64,000 nucleotides of DNA from an uncultured Pseudodesulfovibrio sp. (GTDB lineage Bacteria > Desulfobacterota > Desulfovibrionia > Desulfovibrionales > Desulfovibrionaceae), in contig NZ_OY776488.1 in the NCBI RefSeq assembly GCF_963675635.1, forward strand, positions 124,001 through 188,000, given 5' to 3'. This document shows positions 25,297 through 35,100 of this stretch, in pieces. Position numbers and translations under genes: made by a program. Under the pieces are notes generated by a model. It was given only the letters and a program-made list of their open reading frames with translations. It was not told where the DNA came from and searched no databases. Every line of letters starts with the position of its first letter. Position 1 is the first letter of the stretch.

Positions 25297-26082
25297 TTAA
25301 TCTACGTTCCTGCCAGAGTGTATCAAATGATTGATAAGATCATCTGTGGAGGTATCAGTGTCGATGCTGAAATCATGCATGGGCAGATTGGGTTGGGATA
25401 CGCCGAGCAACTTGACGACGATATCGTCATGAACCGTATCATTCAGTCCGATGATGACTTCCGTAAGATCGTGCTCGGTATCCACGATGACGTCCTTAAC
25501 CGACATGCCTTCAGGCAATTCCAGTGTGTCGCTGCCAACAGTAAAATTGGTGACAATAATCTCACTCTCGCCGTTCTCCAACACTGAGGGGTCAATGAAG
25601 AAACTGTCGTGATCATGGCTGGTTGAAACAATCGCATCATCCACAAAAAGATCATCCCCTGCCAAGTCAACAAGGAGTTGCTCGCTGGGTGGAATGTCAG
25701 TCAACGCTGCAAGGTCGTCGGTCACGATTGCCCAGGTTCCATCATCTCCCTGAGTGAGAGAGAAGGTGTCTTCCGCCCCGTTCGGGTTGAACTCCGCATT
25801 GTCGAAAAGTACGGGAAGCAGGGAATTGTTGTTGGCCAACACCCAACTCCCGCCATCTTTGAGAAAATGGAGGTCGCCCGATAGGTCGACTGCATTATCC
25901 GGTGCGTCGTGGATGAGGAAGAACCGAATGTCCGGGTTGCCCTGAAAAACAGAGACAAGATGACCAAGCATCGCTGTATCCGTACAGTTGGCAAGGACAA
26001 TTTCCGGCTCTACAGGCACGTTCCCGTCAAGGGAATACGTGCCAAGCATCGTCGTATCGTTCATATTTGTATAATCAGCCAT
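25297..26082 (-). CDS. Small secreted protein sharing a domain with the giant adhesin
   Basis: A 261-residue acidic protein rich in Asp and poor in Lys. No classical signal peptide is visible. Residues about 3-108 resemble residues about 2400-2500 of the giant adhesin: both have N-M-x(3-4)-G-x-Y, PxxPEIxLxN, a hydrophobic F-L-x-x core and FDNxxxNPNxxEDTF. The C-terminus (SDTLELPEGMSVKDVIVD onward) resembles type I secretion targets. The ATG at 26082 follows AAGGAG with 7-base spacing and gives MADYTN, like the adhesin's MADPKT. Being just downstream of the adhesin, it is probably exported by the same machine. Function unknown. Confidence 0.6.
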   Translation of the reverse strand: MADYTNMNDTTMLGTYSLDGNVPVEPEIVLANCTDTAMLGHLVSVFQGNPDIRFFLIHDAPDNAVDLSGDLHFLKDGGSWVLANNNSLLPVLFDNAEFNPNGAEDTFSLTQGDDGTWAIVTDDLAALTDIPPSEQLLVDLAGDDLFVDDAIVSTSHDHDSFFIDPSVLENGESEIIVTNFTVGSDTLELPEGMSVKDVIVDTEHDLTEVIIGLNDTVHDDIVVKLLGVSQPNLPMHDFSIDTDTSTDDLINHLIHSGRNVD

Positions 26083-26126
26083 ATTCATCTCCTTTGCAAG
26101 GAGAATTGTCCGTGTGAGAGAAAATG

Positions 26127-26157
26127 CCCGGACCCGGCCATCAAGGCCGAGTCCGGG
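26127..26157 (-). terminator. Terminator after the giant adhesin gene
   Basis: Thirteen-bp stem (CCCGGACCCGGCC) with one mismatch and loop ATCAA, followed on the minus strand by CATTTTCTC. It may act as an attenuator before the small secreted-protein gene. Confidence 0.75.
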
Positions 26158-26169
26158 GTTGATGTGTCG

Positions 26170-29100
26170 TTAGAAGTTGTCAGGTGAATCGATAATCTGC
26201 TGGATTATGTCGTTCACGTTGTCGCTTGCAAGATCGACGTGTGTGCTGATGCCATCATGGCTTGAGACAACGCCGTTGAGTGTGATCACGAGATCCTCGC
26301 TGCCGGAGACATTCTGAACAGTCAGAATGAGATCGCTGCTGCCTGAATCGGAGGTGATCGACAAGTTGCCGCTGCCAAGTGCATCCAGGTCGAGTTGGTC
26401 GCCTGCATTGATGTCGAAGTCTGTGACCTCAACATTACCGCCGATGTACGCGGGGTCGATAGTTATGGTGTCCGCACCTTCGCCCAAAGTGACGGTGTCG
26501 TTACCACCACTGAGGTGGATGTCGTCATTTCCATCGAGGCCGAAGATGACATTGTCTCCAATGTCGTCGTGCAAGACATCGTTGCCGGATGTTCCCACGA
26601 TAACCGAGTTGTCGCCTGTCAATGTGATGGGGAATTCCAATGTCGCGGTGCTGGTCATGCCATCGGTATCAGCTATCTGATATTCGAAGGTTTCCACTGC
26701 TGCGTGATTCATGTGGTCGACCAAAGCCGGGTCCACATTGTATTGGAAGGTTCCATCCTCATTCAGGGTCAGGGTTCCGTATTCACCCTGGATTGTGCCG
26801 GCGGTGGCGCTGTCATGCGTCGTGTCAGCCAGGGAGACGTAGCCATCTACGCCTGTGGCTCCAAGCACAACGAGTTCGGTGCTTGCACCAGCAGTGTCAC
26901 CATGATCAATGTCTTCGGCATCGAAGTCGTTGGTCAACACATTGCCGCTCATGCCGTTGGGAGACACAAGGGCAGCTATCCAGGAGGTGCTTGTGACAGT
27001 CCGGCTGGCACTCAGGGATTCCAGGTAGAAGGAGTCATCGTAGTCTTGGTTAGCTCTGATGGTGATGCTCGTGATGTTGCCGGTGGCGGTGAATACTCCA
27101 TTGGAGTATGAACCGCTGCCGCCGCTTACTGAGAACGTGGGCGAATCCTTGTCGCTAATGTCCCCAAGCGTGATCGTCACCGAAGTCTGCGGCGCATCGA
27201 AGGAGATGGTCATGTCTTCATCATAGTAGCCGTCGATGTTGGTATCGTCTCGCCGGTAACTCTTCACGCCGAGGTCATCTTGATTGACCAAAACGACATC
27301 GGAGTTCCCATACAAGAATCGGCCGCTGATCGTGAAGCCATTTCCATGGTAGTCTCCGCCGGAGATCGTACCATTGAAGTCAGCGTCATTGATGTTCGTG
27401 GTAACAGTCGAGGTATGACTGTAGCCGCGAGTGAGTTCCATGCCAGCGAAGACATCGTTGACTGCCACAGGGGCGTCATCGGCGCCGTTGATCAGGAAGC
27501 TCACAGTTGCTTCGTCATAGCTGCCCTGCCCATCAGTCATCTGATAGGTGAAGGCTTCTGTCTCGGTCTCGCCGGTAGCCAGTGCGTCGGCCGCAGGCTG
27601 GTCCGGTACATATTCGTAAGTACCATCGGTATTGATGGTCAATGTGCCAAACGTGCCCACCATGACTGCTGTATCAGCATCATCAGCACCAGAGCCGACA
27701 TCCGAGAGAGCAGTGAAGGTTCCATGGCTGGATTCGTCGCCGAAAGCCACAGACACGACGCTCATGGTGTCGCCATCCGGTTCGATGTCGTTGGTCAACA
27801 CATTGCCGGTGGCGGTTGTGCCTTCGGTGCTGGTTACGGTCAGGATGTCCTGCAACAGGCCATTCAGATCGCTCGGGTCGTCGAGGTCGAGACCGTCGCC
27901 GTTCTCGTTGATCTGGTTGATGTACTGCATGTTGCTAGAACCCATCTCGATTCCGACACCGATGACATTGGTGTTGGAATGCAATGTCGCCAGTTCATCC
28001 TGCCAGTTGTGGGTGTTATTGGGCGCGCCGTCCGACATGAAGACAACCTGGGTCTCTATGCCGTTTGACTCGTCAGTTACCCATGTGTTGGCCGCGCGTA
28101 ATGCATCCTGATAGTCAGTGCCTCCGCCTGCAGAGAATCCATTAACAAAGTTCAGGGCATTCTGAATTTCTGTCGAGGAATCATCGGTCAGTTCATAGGT
28201 GCCTATACGCGTGTCGCTCCAGAAGTCGATGATGCCGACCTTGACCGAACCACCGCTGGAGTTGATCTGCTCCTGCAGAGTATTCAGCATCTCAGTGAGA
28301 GCGTCCTTGGCTGCTTCCATACGGCCTGTTCCTTCGCCCATGGACCCAGAAGAGTCTACAATCAACAGGTAGTTGACCGGGTTGGATTCGAAGTTCGTGC
28401 CGCCTTCGGTTACGACGTTGAAGTCGTTTTCCGTACCGGGCTGGTCGTCGAAGCGATCGTCTTTAGCTTCAGGATCGTCGTTGGTGGAGATAACGTTCAG
28501 GGTTACCTGTGCGCCGTCCGTCAACCCGCCATCGGTGACGGTGTAGTTGAAGTGCGCCGGTCCGCTGTAGCCGTCTTCGGGAGTGAACAGCAGTTGGTCG
28601 CCGACCTGTTCGACCGTACCGACGACATTGCCGGCGCCATCGGTGGCTTCGGTGTCGAAGGAGTCGATGGACAGCGGATCGCCGTCCGGGTCGGAGTCAT
28701 TGGCGAGGACATCGATGTAGGTCGGAGTGTCTTCGGCGACATTCTGAGTGTCGTCGTCAGCCACTGGACCCTGGTTTTCGATGGTCACGCTGACGTTGAT
28801 CAGGCCGTAGTCAACTGCGCCTTCGGTGTCGCTGACCTGGTAGGTGAAGGTCTCGGAGATCTCACCTGTCTGGTCGGCGTTCGGCGTGTAGGTGTACTCG
28901 CCGTTGGCACCGATTTCCAGCACACCGTGTGTGCCCCGGATGATGGCGCCCGTGGCGAAGGTTCCGGAGTCCGGGTTGAAGTCTACACCGGTGTAATCCG
29001 TGAGGTTGTCCTGGTCGCCGGTAGCGATGCCGGTGACAGTCAGTTCTGTCGAGCCTTCGAGTACCGGGGTCAGGGGGTTGTCGCCCTCGGGGTAGTCGAC

Positions 29101-32100
29101 GTCTTCGTAATCCCAGTCGTTGGCAAGGACATTGCCTTGGACGATGGGCATATCACCCGAGCTGGTGTCAGCCGGTGTCAGTTCTATGTCACCCTTGAGT
29201 GAGAATCGATTAGACTCACCATTCGGAGACAGGGTAAGACTTTCGAAGGGAGTGCCATCGTTTGTCGTTACCGTATAACTGTTGCCAGTGCCGGGTGTCA
29301 CGATGAGGTGTGTGGGCTGAGACGTGTCAGTCGTCAGCGTGGTGCTGCCACTTGTAGCCTCAAACAGGGGATTGTGATTGCCATAAGTCAGGATGTCCAA
29401 TTCGACAGATGCCTGGCTTTGAGCGAAGTTGATGGTCAGCGCTTCGTCCGGACCGTCATTGTCGACAGTCTTAGCTGCACTATTATTGCCTTCACCAGTC
29501 GTCTTGATACCCGTATGCGTGATGCCGCCAGTTGCCCATTGGAACACGTTCCCGACGTTTGCGGAGAATGTGTACAGCGGGGTTCCATCGGGAACTTCTT
29601 CGCCGGGGATGTAATGACCGGATGCGGAGCCGTTGTCATCGACCGCGACAGGCGGATCGTTGACCGGAATGACCTGAACGAAGGCATGGGCCGTGTTACT
29701 GGCCGCACCCTGGTCGTCGTAGACTGTGACCGAGATATCCCGGAGGTTTTCGATAGTCTCTTCCGTGTCGAGGTCGTCACCCAGCGGGTTCTGCGAGGTG
29801 TTCTCGAATCTCAGGGTCTGGAGCAGGGCTTCCCAGTCCGCCTTGGGGGCGTCACCGATAATGGTCATGGTTCCGGCATCGCCATCGTCCGGGCCAAAGG
29901 AGGCCCAACTCGGCAGGGTGATGCTCAAAACGTCGCCGGGCTGCTCTTCGAAGCTGATTTCGACTCTGGACATGTTGTCGGAATCGATGTCCGAGATGTC
30001 CACTGCGCCGGTAACACCAACTGCGGCTCCGCCTTCGGTGAAGGTGACCGGACCGTGGTCGGCACCGAGTGCGCCGTCGTGCTCATCGGCGAGGACATCG
30101 TTGAAGTCGTCGTCGTCAGTCTCGACAGTGAGCTGATCGTCGACGGCAACTCTGCCAGTCAGAAGCTGTGCGGGATCGAAGGTGTCTTCAATGTCATTGG
30201 GGTTAAGGGCCGGGTTATCGAAGCGGGCATCGAACAGAGTCGTTCCGCCGTCGAAGGAGATGGCCCATTCGCCGTTGGCTTCATCCCACACGAACTCGGG
30301 AGTACCGGTAGGTGTCGCGCCTTCGCCGACCGCTACCAGGAAGTAGTTCGGTGCAGCGCCGTCACCGTAGGTGGTGAGGATGTCACCGATATCCAGGTTC
30401 GGGTCGTTGGCGTTGACCAGGATGATTTCCGGGTTCACCGGGTTGCCGTCGGACATCGTGTAGATGCCGATCATGTTGTTGTAATCGGCTACTTCGCCTT
30501 CGAAGGTCACTGTGCCTGCGGACAGGTCGAGGACCGGAGCGTCGTTTGCGCCGTTTACCGTAATGGTGACGGTTGCGATGTTGGAGTCTGCATCGCCGTC
30601 GTTGGCCATGTACTGGAAGGTGATATCCATGGTTTCTTCAACACCAAGGTGGTCGTAGGCGGGGTTGTTCTGGTCGAACTGGACATCGCCGTTCGGCAGC
30701 AGAGTCACGCCAGCCGGGAGGTCGCCCACTGCGCTGAAGGAAACGATGGTGTCGGGAGTCGTGCCAGGCACGGTCTCGCCGGTGTCAGGATCATAATCAT
30801 CGCCGCCGCCGGAATCAGTACCCACGTTACCGAGGGTCACGATTCCGCCGTCATTCACTTCGTTGGCCTGGTATGCGTCATCGAGTGCGACAGGAGCGTC
30901 GTTGAGACCCCTGACTTCAATAACCAGGTTGGCGGACTGGGCAACGGGATCGTTGTCTACGGTGTCGCCGTCGGTCATGGTGTACTTGAAGGTTTCGGTC
31001 GGGTTCACGCCGTCAGGCAGAGTCTCGTCCGTGGCGGTGTAGGTGTACTCTCCGTCGGAGCCGATAACCAGCGTGCCGTGATCGCCTGTAATGGTGATCG
31101 GGTCTGCGCTGGTGAAGTCGTATGTGGTGCCGTCGAATTCGACCTTGGTCAGGGACATTTCGCCAGGCGTGTTGTCCGGGTCGAGGTCGTTGTCGAGTAC
31201 GTTTGCCGTGACCGCAGCCATACCTGCGTAGTCGCCGGTATCAGGTTCGTAGACGAATTCGTTGTCAACAACCGCAGTCGGGTCCTGATTCACAGGAGCG
31301 TCGGGCAGGATGTTGACAGTAACCGTTGAAGGACCTGCGGGATCGACCAATTCACCGTCGGTTCCGGGCAGGCCGGAGTCAACTGGAATGTAGTCGAATG
31401 TATCAGTGTTGGTGAATTCGGCATCAACGTACCGGAGTTCCCAGTTGGCGCCGCCAGCCTCTCCGTGTTCCACGGTGCTGAATTCAAGCGAGGTGAAGGT
31501 GTTGCCTTCGCCGAGCAGGCTCGCATCCAGGACCAGGGTTTCAAAGAGGTCGCCGCCGTTGTTGTTGACTTCGCCGCTGGCAACCACGTTGCCCTCGGCA
31601 TCGTAGGCAGTCCAGGTGGCAAAAGCCTGCTGGGTGCTGCCGGGGTTGAAGAAGCCGCCGAGGCCGTCGAAGCCGACTTCAGCGTAGGAGACTTCGGCAC
31701 CGTCGAAGGAGACGGTCAGGACGTCGTTGGTGGTGCCGTTGAGGCCCTGTCCGCGTTCGTCCGCAATGCCGAATCCGATGTGGTTTGCGCCTTCATTGTA
31801 CTGCGTAAGTTCGGCGTTATCGCCGTTGCGTGTCACGCTGGTGGTGACGGTTACACCGTTGATAACCAGATCATAGGAACCGTCGGGCTGTTCGACACCC
31901 CATTGACTCAGGGCTGCATCGCCGGCAACGCGGGAGCCGAGAAGGACACCTTCGATGGCTTCGCCGTCGGGAACGTAGCTGAGCTGGTTCAGGTCGAACT
32001 GAGTGCCGTTGTCCACGTCGGCCTGGGTGACCGGAGTCTGGCCGGGGCCGTAGACGAGCTGACCGTTATCAGGCAGATCGGTGATCATGACATCCAGTTC

Positions 32101-35100
32101 CTGACCTGTGTAAGACGGGTCTTCGGGGTCGGATACATGGTCTGCATCGTCGCCAGTGCCACCTTCGCTGCCGTCAGCGCCGAGGAAGGGCACCGGGCCA
32201 CCTTCCAGGCCGACAGTCATGGTGAAGTCTTCGCCTGTGGGCGGTTCATTCACGTTGCCGATGTTGACGGTGATGTCGACATCCTGGCCCACGCCGCCCT
32301 GTTCATCCACGGGGACGACGGTGACAGTGTAGGAGGAACTTGCTTCATAATCGAAGCCGGTTTCGCCGCCATGGGCTACCAATGTGTTGCCGTCGAAGGT
32401 GAAGAGGTTCAGGTTGAGGTCTACGGGATCACCGTTAGCATCAGTGATGCCGGTGATTTCGTAATGGACTGCGTGGCCTTCCACATCCGAGGAGCCGAGC
32501 TGCGCAACAGCGGTGTCTCCACCTGTATTCTCGATGACCGAGAACATGGGCAGACCGTCCGCATCGTAGGAAGCGACGGATACGTTGTCGATGCCGAAGG
32601 CTTCCTGAGCGACAAAATCCCACCATTCGGATTCAATGTTGGCGGAGAGGTCCACGGTAAGTTCGCCGCTGGCGGGTGCGGGGACCGTGATCGTTACATG
32701 ATGCAGGAAGCTGCCAGCCATACCCGGATACGAGCCGAAGCTGATGGTCGATCCATCGGCCAGGGTGTCGGAGTAGGATTCAGACTGGAAGGCAACCAGC
32801 GGGATTTCAAAGGTGTTACCACCGATATTGATGATGAATGAATCGTCATCACTGTCGGAGGCAATCCATGCATTGAATGACTCATTCCAAAGCCCTGCTT
32901 CGAGCATGTCGAATTCAACGGTCACGGTTTCGGCGTCGGCATCGACCATGAAGGTCTTCTGCGTGGATTCTCCCTCACCGAACAGGCCGAGGAATCTGTT
33001 TTCGAGGACATCGCGGATAGCACTGTGATCGACATTAAAGGTGTCATCCACGGTTTCAAGAAGGTCGTTAAGAGCGCTGATGATCGGATTGTCGACAAGG
33101 CTGCCCGTACGGCTGATATCCCAGTCGCCTGCACCGCTTTCAAATCCTTCAACCGGAGCAGCAATACTGGTGATGACCGGGGCGTCGTTGGAGCCTTCCA
33201 CCGTTACGGTGATGGTGTGGCTGTCAGTGCCGTCGTATGAGGTGACTTCAAAGGTCTCGGTGAAGGATTCACCGTCGCCCATTGTCTGAACGACAGGCAG
33301 GGTGTTGTCGATTTCGTAGGTCCACTCACCAAGTTCGTTGATGCTGAATGTACCACCCTTGCTCGTTACTTCCGTATCGGGTTGGAAGGTGTCTTCAAGA
33401 TCAACCTGGACGGAAACGCCAGCGAGGTTGGTGAATGTCGCCGGGTCATGCGGATGCTGGTCCGGGTCGTCCACGAACAACTGTCCGCCGGTGGTCAGTG
33501 TTTCGATCGCAGGGGTGACAACTATGTTGCCGAACTCGTCGAGAACGGTCTCGTCGCTGTCTGTGAAGTCGTCAGGATCGTCCGAGCCGCTGGCCCAGGT
33601 TGTGTCGTCGTTGGGATCGACGGGTGCTTCAACCCATTCGACCTCTGTGACTGTGCCTTGGTCGGCCCCTTCGTCCACGATGATGGTCGCCTGATCGTTG
33701 CTGCCGTGAATCTGGAAGGTTACGGTGGCAGTGTCGGTGGCCGGGTCGTTGTATGCGTTGGGATCGCTCGACAGAGAAGCATCTCCATCGCTGATCATGT
33801 AGGTGAATGTTTCCGTTGCGGAATGGCCTTCTGCAAGTGCATTGGCCGCTTCGGTGTCAGCCACGTAGCGGAAGTTGCCTTCGTCGTCCATGTACAGGCG
33901 TCCGTAGAGACCCTGAACAAATACGCCGTCAGCAAGGGTGTCGCCGACAGGTGAGAAGGGATCCGAGCCGGTAGGCGGTGCCGACTGGAGAGATGTTTCG
34001 CCGAGATCCGGTTCGCCATCATACTTGAGACCGATGACCCTGAGGTCCGTCAGGTCGTTGGGGTTGTCTTCTGTGTCCGGGGCTCCTGTGTCGCCGTAGG
34101 CGAATTGGTCAGGATCCCAATCGTTTGCAAGGACGTTCCCTTCAGCCACATTCTGAGGCAGTTCGGAAGTCGGGATGCCGAGGAGATCAGCCAGAAGGAC
34201 GCCAAGGGAGCCATCAAAGAGATGGCAGCCGCCATCGGTCACGTCACTCAGTTCGGTGACCTGGTAGATGCCGTCGTTCTCTGCGACAGGAGCATCGTTG
34301 GCTGCGGTCACATGCAGGGTGAAGGAAGTGGAAGCCACGCCCTCGACACTGTAGTGGCCCTGACCATCGATATCGTAAGGATCAGCCGGGTTGGAGTTGT
34401 CGTCCCTGACGGTTACGGTGAAGTCGCGGTCTGCTGTGTTCGGGGTGTCGTCTTCACTGTCGATCTCGAAGGTAATACGCTTCATGGCCTGTTCGAACTG
34501 GTTGAAACCAGGGGTCCTGCCGTCAGCGGCTTCCATGAAGATGGTTCCGGTGTTGTTGTCGATGGTGACAAGCACACCCTTGAACTGGAATTCGGTGATG
34601 CCGTCGGTATTGTCTCCGTCGATGGTTTGAATCTGCGGATGGGGATTTCCGTTTGCCCGCAGTACGTCGAAGCTCAGGATATCGCCTGCAAAGCGGACGT
34701 CCTGAGTGACGGTGACAGTCAGTTCTGCACCGATGTTGTCCACATCGGAAATCTGGATGCCGTGTCCACCGAGGATGTCCACTGCTCCAGAACCGATTTC
34801 GTGCGCGCCGTCTTCGATGAATTCACCGTCAAAGCGAGCTGGACGGGTGATGGAGACTTCGGGGTTGTCGTTGTTGCCGTAGATGGTGATGTTCAGTTCG
34901 GCTTCATTGCTTTCCACACCGTCGTCATACGAGTTGCGTGCGGTGTAGTAGAATGTTTCGACAAGGCTGTCATCCACGTTCAGCGCATCAACTTCCGGGT
35001 TCTCATTGTTCAGGGTGTAGTCGTAGCTACCGTCGGCCCTGATGGTCAGGGTTCCGAACTGGCCTTCGATGGTCACTTCCTGATCGTCGTCATTGTAGAC

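Noticed and set aside
29308-31329. 673-codon open frame opposite the giant adhesin
   Set aside because: The adhesin frame on the other strand has clear domains; the long antisense frame is a side effect of its GC-rich, repetitive codons.
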